NCBI GenBank assembly: GCA_051747425.1
Contig: JBNJGD010000004.1
Coordinates: 62,001 to 126,000 of the forward strand
Source of the DNA: HTCC5015 sp051747425
Lineage (GTDB): Bacteria > Pseudomonadota > Gammaproteobacteria > HTCC5015
Direction of reading: 5' to 3'
DNA: 64,000 bases
Shown: positions 1 to 8,621 of the stretch, one piece after another
How the letters are laid out: each line of letters starts with the position of its first letter
Numbering within the stretch: the first letter of the stretch is position 1
Translations under genes and position numbers: made by a program
Notes under the pieces: model-generated
Seen by the model: the letters and a program-made list of their open reading frames with translations, nothing else
The model's database searches: none
What the model was told of the DNA's origin: nothing

Positions 1-508
1 CTTTACCCACTGCGGGAAGCAGGGGAAACAGGTAGATAATACCCAGCCCGGCGGCCGTCATGGCGTAGACATGCCAGGTCACACCGGTCAGTTCGGGAAT
101 CTGGGCCATAAAGATCAGGATGGCCAGGGCGTTGACGAAGCCGGTGACCACCGAGCGCGAAACGAAGCGCATGAGTTCGCCCAGTTTCAGGTAGCCGGCG
201 ACCAGCTGCAGTACGCCGGTCAGCAAGGTGGCCGCCAACAGGTACTGCAACCCGTGTTCCTTGACCAGGGTGACCATCAGCAGCGCCATGGCCCCCGTGG
301 CGGCGGAAATCATCCCCGGTCGCCCACCGACAAAGGCGATAACGACGGCGATGCAAAAGGACGCGTAGAGCCCCACCTTGGGGTCCACACCGGCGACAAT
401 GGAAAAGGCAATCGCCTCGGGAATCAGGGCCAGGGCGACGACAATGCCGGCGAGCACATCGCCGCGAACATTGCCCAGCCAGTCGCTTTTTGTCGAAGAC
501 AAAATCAT
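1..508 (-). CDS. SulP family anion permease, N-terminal part (cut by window edge)
   Basis: The reverse strand encodes 169 codons from an ATG at 508 and runs off the left edge. The visible protein begins with a short cytoplasmic segment and then has hydrophobic segments with the family-typical stretch GDVLAGIVVALALIPEA (about residues 15-31) and FVGGRPGMISAATGAMA further on, both signatures of SulP sulfate/bicarbonate/dicarboxylate transporters of the inner membrane. The STAS domain would lie outside the window. No clear Shine-Dalgarno precedes the ATG, but no better in-frame start is seen nearby. The substrate cannot be told from this fragment. Confidence 0.9.
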   Translation of the reverse strand, partial: MILSSTKSDWLGNVRGDVLAGIVVALALIPEAIAFSIVAGVDPKVGLYASFCIAVVIAFVGGRPGMISAATGAMALLMVTLVKEHGLQYLLAATLLTGVLQLVAGYLKLGELMRFVSRSVVTGFVNALAILIFMAQIPELTGVTWHVYAMTAAGLGIIYLFPLLPAVGK

Positions 509-703
509 TTGGACTACTCGGTTTTTAATTGAAAACGAATTCGGAGGAAGCGCGTTAACGACTGGCGAAACGCATTGCATCGGCGGGAACTGTCACGACC
601 GCTCCCGACCCGCCAACCGCTTTGGCGAGTGGCCGGGCCACGGCGCCGTCTGTGCGAGGGCGCGAAGCATAGCGAAAGCGCCCCGACAAATCAAAACGAA
701 TGC

Positions 704-1438
704 TTAAAAACTCAGGTGAACGCCCAGGGGAATATGATCCGAGAGCTGGCGCCAGGGTTGCCCGGTCAGCTTCTCAGCGTAGTGCACTGTCAGGCCGCGG
801 GTATAAACGCGGTCCACTTTCAGTATCGGCAACCAGGCGGGAAAGCTGGCTGGAAGACGACCATGGTATTGCTCAAAGGCTTCACTGACTTCGCTGTTCT
901 GTTGCAGGTAGCGATCGCAGCGGTGGCTCCAGTCGTTGAAATCGCCGGCGATAATCAGCGCTTCGTCGTGGGGCACATGGGATTCGATACGATCCGAGAG
1001 CAGGCGAATCTGGCGCTGGCGCTCGCTTTCGAGCAAACCGAGATGGACGCAAATAATGTGTAGCGGCTCGCCCGGTACCGGTTCGACCACGCCATGGAGC
1101 AAACTGCGGCTGGCGTTGTGGCGGTCGGAGACATTGATGTTTTCCCAGCTGAGAAACGGGTAGCGGCTGAGAATGGCATTGCCGTGGTGACCATGCTGGT
1201 AGACCGCGTTCTTGCCATAGGCGGTGTGAGGCCAGAGGCTATCGGCGAGAAACTCCAGCTGTTCCTCGTCGGGCCACAAGTCGTGACGGTTGCGATGGTG
1301 GTGATGTTCGCCCTGCAACTCCTGCAGACAAACAATGTCGGCATTGGCCTCGCGCAGTGCCGCGCGCATCTCGTGCAACACCAGTCGGCGATTACCGACC
1401 CCGAAGCCCTTGTGCATATTATAGGTAATTAACTTCAT
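704..1438 (-). CDS. Endonuclease/exonuclease/phosphatase family protein (YbhP-like)
   Basis: This is a 244-residue protein of the EEP (DNase I-like) fold. It starts with TYNMHKG (residues 4-10), has the metal-binding glutamate in CLQE, the GDFNDW motif and the C-terminal SDH motif, all expected for a metal-dependent phosphodiesterase or phosphatase. The ATG at 1438 was chosen because family homology begins exactly there; the frame stays open upstream into the preceding gene without family resemblance. It lies 10 bp after the clsB-like gene and is probably co-transcribed. In E. coli ybhP is also next to clsB (ybhO), supporting a role linked to phospholipid metabolism. The exact substrate is unknown. 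Confidence 0.85.
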   Translation of the reverse strand: MKLITYNMHKGFGVGNRRLVLHEMRAALREANADIVCLQELQGEHHHHRNRHDLWPDEEQLEFLADSLWPHTAYGKNAVYQHGHHGNAILSRYPFLSWENINVSDRHNASRSLLHGVVEPVPGEPLHIICVHLGLLESERQRQIRLLSDRIESHVPHDEALIIAGDFNDWSHRCDRYLQQNSEVSEAFEQYHGRLPASFPAWLPILKVDRVYTRGLTVHYAEKLTGQPWRQLSDHIPLGVHLSF

Positions 1439-1448
1439 TGATCGTCGA

Positions 1449-2600
1449 TTATATCCAGTAGCGGAGCAACAGGACCAGACGCCCGACCAGGCGCTTCCAC
1501 CAGACCAGCTTTCTGTGTCCTTCGCTTCCGACCTCTTTAGTCTGTCCCAGGTCGCGCAAAAACTGCTCGCCCAGGGCCTCGATATTGTGGCGCTGCCCAA
1601 GCACCACATCCACTTCCAGATCGTGGAGCAGACTGCGGTGATTGAGATTGCTCGACCCCACCGTACCCCAATCGTCAATCAACAGGGTCTTGGCGTGCAG
1701 AACACTGGGCTGGTATTCAAATACCCGCACTCCGTGACTCAACAACTGCCGATAGAAGTGCGACGACGCCCAGGGAATAAAAAACAGGTCGGAGTGTCCG
1801 GGCAGCAAAATTCGCACATCGACTCCCCTTTGGGCGGCGATACACAGCCCGCGCAACAGCCGGGAGTCGGGCAAAAAATAGGCATTGGTAATCCAGACGC
1901 GGCGGCGCGCGCGACCAATGTGACGCAACAGGCGGCGATGGTGCAGACGACGCAGCGGGCGGGTGTAGTTGAGCATGAACTGCCCCGACAAGGGCACGCT
2001 GCTGCGTCGCGAGACCAGTGAGGGATGCTCCCAGGCACGAGTAAAGGCGCGGCTCAATTCGCGCATATTACTGGTTTCCAGGCGCACCGCCGTATCCCGC
2101 CAGCCACCACCCTCGCTGTCTTCGGGCAAGTGGTCGGCGGTGATGTTGTAACTGCCAATCCAGACCACCCGCCGATCAATCATGCAGACCTTGCGGTGGT
2201 TGCGACGATTGATCCAGCTGAGCAAATGAAAAATGCGCAGGGGCAAGGCGTGTCGATTGGAAGCCAGGGTCCAGTGCCAGAAGCGCCAGGGCAAGGGGTG
2301 ATAGATTCGCCCCTGGCCACCCTCGCGACGCAGGCGCTGCAGGAGTGAGGAAACCGACCACGGTGAACCGGCGCCGTCCACCAGCAGGCGAACCTGGACA
2401 CCGCGCCGGGCGGCCCGGCACAGGGCCTTGATTACGCGCTGACCCACGGCGTCGTCGGCAAAGATATAGGCTTCCATATCAATGCGCGAACGGGCCCGGG
2501 TGAGATCGGCCACCAGACCATCGTAGTAATCGTCGGCACGGACCACCAGGCGCTCGCTTGGCGGGTCGGCGTTGGCCGGTGCAGGTCCTCGTTTTGTCAT
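1449..2600 (-). CDS. clsB: Phospholipase D-type cardiolipin synthase (ClsB-like)
   Basis: The 383-residue protein carries two HKD motifs: H135-x-K137-x4-D142 followed by GSYNI, and H302-x-K304-x4-D309 followed by GSSNLN. This is the double PLD-domain arrangement of ClsB-type cardiolipin synthases, which transfer phosphatidyl groups at the inner membrane. No N-terminal membrane segments are seen, as in ClsB and unlike ClsA. The ATG at 2600 is preferred; one ten residues upstream is possible. It is followed by the ybhP-like gene and preceded by 72 bp and the esterase operon, with which it may share a transcript. A related PLD-family transphosphatidylase cannot be excluded. Confidence 0.85.
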   Translation of the reverse strand: MTKRGPAPANADPPSERLVVRADDYYDGLVADLTRARSRIDMEAYIFADDAVGQRVIKALCRAARRGVQVRLLVDGAGSPWSVSSLLQRLRREGGQGRIYHPLPWRFWHWTLASNRHALPLRIFHLLSWINRRNHRKVCMIDRRVVWIGSYNITADHLPEDSEGGGWRDTAVRLETSNMRELSRAFTRAWEHPSLVSRRSSVPLSGQFMLNYTRPLRRLHHRRLLRHIGRARRRVWITNAYFLPDSRLLRGLCIAAQRGVDVRILLPGHSDLFFIPWASSHFYRQLLSHGVRVFEYQPSVLHAKTLLIDDWGTVGSSNLNHRSLLHDLEVDVVLGQRHNIEALGEQFLRDLGQTKEVGSEGHRKLVWWKRLVGRLVLLLRYWI

Positions 2601-2672
2601 GGCCACAGTATGGCGTCGATCGCCGGGCAAATGAAGCGCAGTGTCACTGCGGTGGCCCCGCCGGGGACGCCC

Positions 2673-3596
2673 TCAATCGGCGGGTTTGAGACGATCGTTT
2701 CGGTTGAGGTAGCTATCCAGGAAATCGGCGATTTGAGCCACATCCTCTCGGGCCTCCCGCAACAGCGGAGTAAATATCGGCCAGACATGAAAAAGACCCC
2801 AGCGGGAAATCAGTTTGACTTCACCACCGGCGGCGCGTTGTCGCTCAGCCACCTCGTGGGCGCCGTCGCGCAGACACTCCTCCTCGTCCACGGTCATCAC
2901 CATGGGCGGAATGCCGCGGAAGTCACCCAGCGCGGGAGACAGGTAGGGGTTGTCGACATCCTCACCAGTGGCGTAAGCCTTCGCGCAGTTGCGGATCATG
3001 TCCGCCGAAAGCATGGAATCCAGGTGGTCGTTGCCATCCATACTGGGATTGTCACAGGCCAGATGCCCCGCCGGGGACAAGGCCGCCGCAGCGGCTGGCA
3101 GCGGGGTCCCTTCATCGCGCAAGCGCAGCAGCACGGCCAGGGTCAAGCAGCCACCGGCGGAATCTCCGGCCACCGCCAGGGTGGTGGCATCGACGCCGCT
3201 CTCCAGCAACCAGCGGTAGCAGGCCACGGAATCGTCCAGCGCCGCCGGATAGGGATGCTCGGGAGCCAGCCGGTAGTCCGGTATGTAAACCTCGGCGCGC
3301 AGTTTTTTGGCCAGTCGCCCGGCCAGGTTGCGGTAGGTTTCCGGACGACCGGCGACATAGCCACCGCCGTGCAAATAGAGCACGGTGCGCAGCGGCTTTT
3401 TGACCGAGACCCGCAGGGCCGGTATGCCCGCCATGGTGCTGGGTTCACTTTTGACCCCCAGCGGCAACAGCGTCGGCATGGGCGCCGCGTCCAGTTGTCG
3501 GCGCATGTGGGCGACCGTTTCTTCCACGCTTTGGCCGTGGCGCTTGATATTGATGCGACTGAAAGCGCGAAAAATGCGTGCGTTGAGGCTGCTCAT
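2673..3596 (-). CDS. Alpha/beta hydrolase, hormone-sensitive-lipase (GDSAG) family esterase
   Basis: A 307-residue serine esterase. The oxyanion motif HGGG is at 76-79, the nucleophile elbow GDSAGG at 144-149 (Ser146), an acidic residue lies in VDEEECLRDG and the histidine in LFHVWP near the C terminus, a full HSL-family triad. Such enzymes hydrolyse short- to medium-chain acyl esters in the cytoplasm. The start overlaps the stop of the upstream hydrolase gene by 4 bp, so the two are translationally coupled. It is the third of three overlapping genes (dehydrogenase, hydrolase, esterase). Substrate unknown. Confidence 0.9.
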   Translation of the reverse strand: MSSLNARIFRAFSRINIKRHGQSVEETVAHMRRQLDAAPMPTLLPLGVKSEPSTMAGIPALRVSVKKPLRTVLYLHGGGYVAGRPETYRNLAGRLAKKLRAEVYIPDYRLAPEHPYPAALDDSVACYRWLLESGVDATTLAVAGDSAGGCLTLAVLLRLRDEGTPLPAAAAALSPAGHLACDNPSMDGNDHLDSMLSADMIRNCAKAYATGEDVDNPYLSPALGDFRGIPPMVMTVDEEECLRDGAHEVAERQRAAGGEVKLISRWGLFHVWPIFTPLLREAREDVAQIADFLDSYLNRNDRLKPAD

Positions 3597-4516
3597 ATGG
3601 GCACCTGTGCGTGTTGGTGATCAATCAGATGTCGGCTGATGCCGTGGGCCAGTGTATCCACCAGCTCGACGGGAAAGTCGTGGCCCCAGCCTTCAATTTC
3701 CCACAGCTGGGCACCGGGAATTTCAGCGGCACAGCGGCGACCACCGGCGACCGGCACCAGCGGATCGCCGCTGCCGTGAATAACCAGGGTGGGTACGCTG
3801 ATGCGCTTGAGATCCTCTCTCCACCCGCCCTCGGCAAACAGGGCCATCTGGTGCATGGGCCCGGCGTAGGGGCGCCGCGCCCTCGCCAGCACCTGCTTGG
3901 CGTGTGCGGTGAGATCTTCCATGGAGGTACGGTAGGCGGGGCCACTGAGGCTGTCCAGCATCCGGGCAAACGCCCGGGCAATGGCGTCCTCGTCCTTCCC
4001 TTTGGGTTGTCGAATGATGCGCCACAGGGTTTTCAGGCGGGGCATGGGCAAGTCGGGATCATTACTACTGGACATGATCGAAGTCAGGCTGATCACCCGC
4101 TCGGGCGCGTGAATCGCCGCCAACTGGCTGATCATACCCCCCATGGAGAAACCCACCCAGTGGGCCCGATCAATGTCCAGGGCGTCCAGCAGGGCCAGGG
4201 CATCCCGCATCAGCAGGCGCAGGGTATAGGGCGCCTCGACGGGCCGTCCCCGTTTATAGCGATGAAAAGAGCGCAGAATCGGCGGCGGTGTCTTGACCGT
4301 GGTTCGGGATGAGAGGCCGGCCTCACGGTTATCGAAGCGAATCACGCGGAAACCGCTGTCCACCAGATGCTGGCAAAGTGGCTCCGGCCATTCGATCAAC
4401 TGCACCGACATTCCGCAGACGAGGAGGACGGCGGGGTCGCTCTCGCGACCCCAGTCCTCGTAGTAGAGCTCGGCGCCATTGCACTCGGCGCGCCCCGTGC
4501 GAATGGCGACCGCCAT
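3593..4516 (-). CDS. Alpha/beta-fold hydrolase
   Basis: A 307-residue alpha/beta hydrolase of the epoxide-hydrolase/TAP-like type. It shows DNREAGLSS after the third strand, the nucleophile elbow GFSMGG (122-127, Ser124), the acid region HGSGDPLVP and the catalytic histidine in WGHDFP. It overlaps the dehydrogenase gene upstream by 1 bp and the HSL esterase downstream by 4 bp, implying tight co-expression. Sequence alone does not separate esterase, lactonase or C-C hydrolase activity. It is distinct from the neighbouring HSL-type esterase and is not a recent duplicate of it. Confidence 0.88.
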   Translation of the reverse strand: MAVAIRTGRAECNGAELYYEDWGRESDPAVLLVCGMSVQLIEWPEPLCQHLVDSGFRVIRFDNREAGLSSRTTVKTPPPILRSFHRYKRGRPVEAPYTLRLLMRDALALLDALDIDRAHWVGFSMGGMISQLAAIHAPERVISLTSIMSSSNDPDLPMPRLKTLWRIIRQPKGKDEDAIARAFARMLDSLSGPAYRTSMEDLTAHAKQVLARARRPYAGPMHQMALFAEGGWREDLKRISVPTLVIHGSGDPLVPVAGGRRCAAEIPGAQLWEIEGWGHDFPVELVDTLAHGISRHLIDHQHAQVPI

Positions 4517-5337
4517 TAGTAGAACTTGGCGATCAGCTTACGGTAACCCGCGGGCATCACCCGCTGCATGCGGTCGAGAGCCACGGCGTCCATACCCACC
4601 AGGACGCGCTCGTGGTTATTTTCCACCGCCTTGAGAATGATCTCTGCGGCCTGCTCGGGCGTGGTGCGAGCGAGCTTTTCATTGAACTCTCTCTGCATGT
4701 CCTCAAAGGACTTGCCCTTGGTACCGACGGACTCGGCGTGGCGAGCGGCATTGGCAATGTTGGTCTTGATACCGCCGGGGTGGACACAACTCACGCCGAT
4801 ATTGTCATCCGACATGCGCATTTCCACTTGCAGGCTCTCGGTAAAACCGCGCACCGCAAACTTGGCGGCGTTGTAGGCACACTGATTGGGGACGCCAATC
4901 AGACCAAACAGGCTGGAGATATTGACGATGTGGCCCCAGTCATTTTTCTGAATGTGCGGCAAAAAGGCCTTGGTGCCGTAAACCACACCCCAGAAGTTGA
5001 TGCCCATCAACCACTCGAAATCATCGTAAGTGGTGTGGGCCACATCGGCATTGAGGGCCACGCCGGCGTTGTTGATGATCACATGCACGCGACCGAAGTG
5101 CTTGAGCACCGAATCGCACCAGGCTTCGACGGCCTCGCGACTGGCTACATCCACGGTCTGGAAATGCACCTTGGCACCGGCCTTTTCACACTGACTGGCG
5201 GTTTCTCTGAGACCGGCTTCGTTGACATCGCTGAGTGCCAGGTTGGCGCCGCGTGCGGCACACTCTTTGGCCAGGGCGCGGCCGATACCCGACCCGGCCC
5301 CCGTAATCGCGACGACTCGGTGGTTCAATTTGCTCAT
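4516..5337 (-). CDS. Short-chain dehydrogenase/reductase
   Basis: A 273-residue classical SDR. The NAD(P)-binding TGAGSGIG is at 12-19, NNAG at 89-92, and the catalytic set is Ser141/142, Tyr155 and Lys159 (YNAAK). It oxidises or reduces a hydroxyl/keto group with a nicotinamide cofactor in the cytosol. It lies 42 bp after the PF10118 gene and overlaps the next hydrolase by one base, as the second gene of a catabolic-looking operon. The C-terminal part resembles SDRs found with flavin monooxygenases and PF10118 proteins in lipid-degrading bacteria, but the substrate is not known. Confidence 0.9.
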   Translation of the reverse strand: MSKLNHRVVAITGAGSGIGRALAKECAARGANLALSDVNEAGLRETASQCEKAGAKVHFQTVDVASREAVEAWCDSVLKHFGRVHVIINNAGVALNADVAHTTYDDFEWLMGINFWGVVYGTKAFLPHIQKNDWGHIVNISSLFGLIGVPNQCAYNAAKFAVRGFTESLQVEMRMSDDNIGVSCVHPGGIKTNIANAARHAESVGTKGKSFEDMQREFNEKLARTTPEQAAEIILKAVENNHERVLVGMDAVALDRMQRVMPAGYRKLIAKFY

Positions 5338-5379
5338 GTTATTCCTCTGTGTACTGACTCAATCGGATTTACGGGGCCG

Positions 5380-6231
5380 TCAGGCGGCGGCCTCGATTTT
5401 CTTCTCTAACTCGTAGTGTGCCGCTTTCCAGGCTTCAATCAGACCGCTGTTATCGACATCCCAGGGATGAAAGTCGCGGCGAAAGAACTGCAGGAACGGC
5501 TTGCGCAGTTTGCGTACCATACCTTCTTTTGCAAACAAAAATCGAGCGGCCTCGACAAACTCGCCCGGTCGCGGCAGACGCTTGTCCCAATAGAGCAGCG
5601 CCGCCTGATAGGCGAGAATGCGAATGACAAACTCGCTGGAGACAATGGCCATTGTTCGGCGCAACAGTTTTCGGTCACCCACGCATTGCATGTAAACATC
5701 GAAGGCCACCGCTTTGTGCTCGATTTCCTCCACGGCGTGCCACTCGATCAGCTCGGCCACCGATGGCGCCATGGGTTCGAGTACCTCGGGGTGGGTTAGC
5801 ACATACTCGGCCATAATCGCGGTGACATGCTCCATGGAGGCCGTGGCCGCAAGCTGCGCCGCCGGTGACATGAAGCGGTTCATCTTGACGATGTCTTTCT
5901 TCAAATGCGCCTCAAGGCGCGTGGCAAAGAGGCCGCGCTGATCCAGCTCGCGGTTGGCCTGGCGGTGCTGGTGACTGTGGTGCCCCTCCTGGCCGATAAA
6001 ACCGCGAATCTGCTCCAGCAACTTCTTGTCGGTGATTTGATCGCGATAGTGGCGGACAGAATCGATAAACTGCTGTTCGCCGGGCGGGAAGGTCGCCGAC
6101 AGCGCAGCAAAGAAAGTGGTCAACAGGGCATTGCCGTTGTACCAGTACTTTCGGTCAATCTCGTCGAAGGCAAAGTCCATCTTGCGCGGGGGAATGGTCT
6201 TGTTGGCACCTGCGTGATTTCTTGTCGCCAT
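5380..6231 (-). CDS. PF10118 'metal-dependent hydrolase' family protein, ferritin-like diiron motifs
   Basis: A 283-residue protein of the family annotated as predicted metal-dependent hydrolase (PF10118). The ATG at 6231 is chosen because a strong GAGGAGG lies just upstream. It has four acidic/His sites spaced like a four-helix diiron bundle: Glu52, an ExxH at 82-85, Glu134-His135 and a second ExxH at 169-172 followed by KAVAFDVY. The paralogue at 18510 keeps all of these. Paired ExxH motifs are the hallmark of ferritin-like diiron enzymes, so an oxidase or oxygenase role is at least as likely as hydrolysis (inference). First gene of the operon and divergent from the AraC regulator. Confidence 0.85.
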   Translation of the reverse strand: MATRNHAGANKTIPPRKMDFAFDEIDRKYWYNGNALLTTFFAALSATFPPGEQQFIDSVRHYRDQITDKKLLEQIRGFIGQEGHHSHQHRQANRELDQRGLFATRLEAHLKKDIVKMNRFMSPAAQLAATASMEHVTAIMAEYVLTHPEVLEPMAPSVAELIEWHAVEEIEHKAVAFDVYMQCVGDRKLLRRTMAIVSSEFVIRILAYQAALLYWDKRLPRPGEFVEAARFLFAKEGMVRKLRKPFLQFFRRDFHPWDVDNSGLIEAWKAAHYELEKKIEAAA

Positions 6232-6361
6232 AATTGGCCTCCTCGGCTGCCCTTCTGTGGGGCTTTTGCACATCAATTGTCAGTTTATGCCAACACTATC
6301 GCGCTTGTGCACCCCGTCAAACAGGTTAGGATGTGACAAACTCTTGGTGATTTGGGGCCAA
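6232..6361. promoter_or_regulatory. Divergent promoter region between PF10118 operon and AraC regulator
   Basis: These 130 bp separate the two divergent starts. Two similar half-sites, GCACATCAATTGTCA (about 6268) and GCACCCCGTCA (about 6308), lie in the same orientation about 40 bp apart and would suit an AraC-type dimer, but the match is loose. No convincing sigma-70 promoter was placed. The operator assignment rests mainly on position. Confidence 0.35.
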
Positions 6362-7414
6362 ATGATAGAAAAACGCACAGTTCTGGGAGACGGCGAGTAC
6401 AGCATCGTTGCCGAATACCTGATCGCCCTTCAGGAGTACGCGGCCGAGCGCGGTGTGCCACCCCAGGCGGCCCTGCGCGACAGCGGTCTTGAGCTCAATG
6501 CCCTGGTAAACCCCCAGGCGCGGATTGGACACCTGTCCATGGAGCGCGTCCTGCACAATGTGCTGGACGCCATCAACGACCCATGGCTGCCTCTGGATTA
6601 CGGTCGACGCCTAAGCTTCTCCACCCACGGTGTGCTCGGCTTTGCCGCCCAGATCAGTGAGACACTACAGGACGCCGCCGAAATGGTCGTCCAGTACAAC
6701 AAGACCCGCGCCGAGTTTGACGACATGGTGTACTACACCAAGGACGACTGGGGCTGCATCCGCCTGCAGGCACCGGACGAAGGCTATGCCGACCAACGCA
6801 TCGGCCGGTTCCATGTGCTCTCGGCCTTTTCCAATCTGGAACAGCTGTCCCGCCGCCTCACCGGCACTCTGGAACAAACCGTAGATACCCGCATCCTGTG
6901 TACCTTCTCACGCCCCGCCGAACGCGACCCGGAGGGTTTGTCCCCGGGGCTGCAATTGCAGTTTGACCAGGTGGTCAACGAGCTGCGCTTCCCCATCGAG
7001 ATGATGCGCCAGCCCCTGCCCAAGGCCAACCCGGAGCTGGTCAGCGCCGCCCAGGAGGAGATGGAAGCCGAGCTGGTGCGACTCAATGTGCGCAACGATG
7101 TGGCCGCCATGGTGCGACTGCAAATTCAGGGCTGGGAGGGCCGACTGCCGACGCTGGATCAGGTGGCAGAGCGGCTGCACATGTCCACCCGGACACTCAA
7201 GCGCCGTCTTCAGGAAGCGGACACCAGCTACCAGCAAATCAAGGACTCGGCGCGCTTCAGGCGCGCCATCCACCAACTGGAGGCCAGTGACGACAGCCTG
7301 GAAGTGATCGCCGAATCCCTGGGGTTCAGCGACGCCAGCAACTTCAGTAAGGCTTTCAAGAACTGGGCGGAAATGACCCCAAGCGAGTTCCGACAACGCC
7401 TTCATACCGGCTGA
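6362..7414 (+). CDS. AraC family transcriptional regulator with arabinose-binding-type N-terminal domain
   Basis: A 350-residue regulator. Residues about 15-200 form the effector domain found in OruR/ThnR/ArgR-like AraC proteins of Pseudomonas and relatives; the C-terminal hundred residues hold the double helix-turn-helix, with LDQVAERLHMSTRTLKRRL and the second helix pair ending in GFSDASNFSKAFKNW. The start at 6362 is preferred over upstream in-frame codons because family similarity begins there. It is divergent from the PF10118/SDR/hydrolase operon and is the natural candidate for its regulator. The ligand is unknown; fatty or terpenoid compounds are common for neighbours of this kind. Confidence 0.88.
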   Translation: MIEKRTVLGDGEYSIVAEYLIALQEYAAERGVPPQAALRDSGLELNALVNPQARIGHLSMERVLHNVLDAINDPWLPLDYGRRLSFSTHGVLGFAAQISETLQDAAEMVVQYNKTRAEFDDMVYYTKDDWGCIRLQAPDEGYADQRIGRFHVLSAFSNLEQLSRRLTGTLEQTVDTRILCTFSRPAERDPEGLSPGLQLQFDQVVNELRFPIEMMRQPLPKANPELVSAAQEEMEAELVRLNVRNDVAAMVRLQIQGWEGRLPTLDQVAERLHMSTRTLKRRLQEADTSYQQIKDSARFRRAIHQLEASDDSLEVIAESLGFSDASNFSKAFKNWAEMTPSEFRQRLHTG

Positions 7415-7541
7415 AAACAGTAATCGGGCAAAAATTAGAGTAATTATTTAAAACAGCTGCTTTACCCGCCCCGGGATCTTGGTTATAGTAGCGCTGCGTC
7501 GGGCCACAAGGCCCCAAAAAAATTGGCGCTACTGCTAATAT

Positions 7542-7599
7542 AAAAAAGTCACCGGGGCGGCGGGCACCCAAAAATCACACGCCCGCCGCCACCCGTGAC
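7542..7599 (-). terminator. Rho-independent terminator of the LysR gene
   Basis: On the reverse strand a long GC-rich hairpin is formed by GTCAC...GTGAC with inner GCGGCGGGC/GCCCGCCGC arms and is followed by TTTTTT. It lies 19 bp beyond the LysR stop. A second inverted repeat, AGTAGCGC...GCGCTACT, lies just beyond it at 7487-7533 and is unexplained. Confidence 0.75.
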
Positions 7600-7617
7600 G
7601 CCAAATTCCTGCCCTGC

Positions 7618-8535
7618 TCAGCTTTCCCCTGTACCGGTTTCACGGGCACAGGCGACCAAAATATCGGCAAAGGTTTTGGTGGCCGGCCCGATGTGTTCGG
7701 CATGACCGTACACCAGAAACAAATCCGCCCGGCGCATGCCGCCCTGCTCCAGTTTTAAAGCCACCAGCTCACCGGCCTCCAGGCGGGACTCGACCGCGTG
7801 ACGCGGCAGCCAGGCAAAGCCCAGACCGCGTGACACCATCTGCACGGAAGTCTGAATACTCGATACCGTCCAGCGCTGGCGCGAGCGCAGCCAGCCGGCA
7901 TCGGCCTCGCCCCGGCGGGCCGAGTCGCGGATGACAATGTGAGTGTGCTTTTGCAGCTGGCGCGGGGTCAGCGGCTGTCTCGCCCGGGCCAGCGGGTGCT
8001 CCGGAGCGGCAACGGCAATGAATTCAGTGGTATACAGCAAATCCCCGCTGCGCCCCGGTGGAATCCGGTAAGACACCACCAGGTCGGCCTCTCCGTCTTC
8101 CAGCGCCTCCTCACTGCCCGAGAGAATCGATTCGTGATAGTGGACGCGCGTGCCCCGGCTCAGCGGACCAAAACGCTCAAAGGCGGTCAACACAATATCC
8201 AGTGGCATGGCCTCATCTATGAATATATTGAGTACCGGCTCCCAGTCGGAGCTCAGGGGACGCACCAGCCCCTCCAGGGCGACGGCCTCCTCCAGCAACT
8301 GCCGGGCATTGCGGTACATGACCTCGCCGGCCTCGGTGAGTACCGCGCGCCGTCCCTCCAGCGCCAGTACATCCAGACCCAACACACTCTGCAACTTGTT
8401 CACCGCGTAGCTCACCGTGGACTGGCTTTTATTCAGGGCCTCGGCCGCCTGGGCGTAGCCGCCGCAATCCACCACGGCGACAAAGCAGCGCCACTGCTCC
8501 AGGGTAATTCGCGTCTGCACGGTTTTGATATCCAT
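7618..8535 (-). CDS. LysR family transcriptional regulator
   Basis: A 305-residue LysR-type regulator from the ATG at 8535. The N-terminal winged helix-turn-helix is typical (FVAVVDCGGYAQAAEALNKS, then STVSYAVNKLQ), followed by a linker helix and the periplasmic-binding-like effector domain (about 95-295). It is divergent from the glutathionyl-hydroquinone reductase gene, the classical arrangement in which a LysR protein controls its neighbour. The upstream start 13 codons earlier lacks family resemblance. A terminator follows. The inducer is unknown; a quinone or redox-active compound would fit the neighbour. Confidence 0.9.
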   Translation of the reverse strand: MDIKTVQTRITLEQWRCFVAVVDCGGYAQAAEALNKSQSTVSYAVNKLQSVLGLDVLALEGRRAVLTEAGEVMYRNARQLLEEAVALEGLVRPLSSDWEPVLNIFIDEAMPLDIVLTAFERFGPLSRGTRVHYHESILSGSEEALEDGEADLVVSYRIPPGRSGDLLYTTEFIAVAAPEHPLARARQPLTPRQLQKHTHIVIRDSARRGEADAGWLRSRQRWTVSSIQTSVQMVSRGLGFAWLPRHAVESRLEAGELVALKLEQGGMRRADLFLVYGHAEHIGPATKTFADILVACARETGTGES

Positions 8536-8577
8536 AATATCGATAGGTTTACCCGTTATTTTGCCGTTTCTCATTCA

Positions 8578-8594
8578 ATTATTTAAACGATAAT
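8578..8594. promoter_or_regulatory. Candidate LysR-binding box
   Basis: The sequence ATTATTTAAACGATAAT is an ATTAT-N7-ATAAT inverted repeat that contains the T-N11-A core typical of LysR sites. It lies in the 86-bp gap between the LysR gene and the divergent reductase gene, 28 bp before the reductase ATG. Confidence 0.5.
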
Positions 8595-8621
8595 AAAGCA
8601 AGTTCCATCTCGGAGGCAGTC

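Noticed and set aside
704..1678. An extended N terminus for the YbhP-like protein
   Set aside because: The upstream part overlaps the ClsB-like gene in another frame and does not resemble the EEP fold; the ATG at 1438 gives the usual start.
7487..7533. The AGTAGCGC...GCGCTACT inverted repeat as a small RNA gene
   Set aside because: No promoter or terminator of its own was found; it may only be a hairpin near the AraC gene end.
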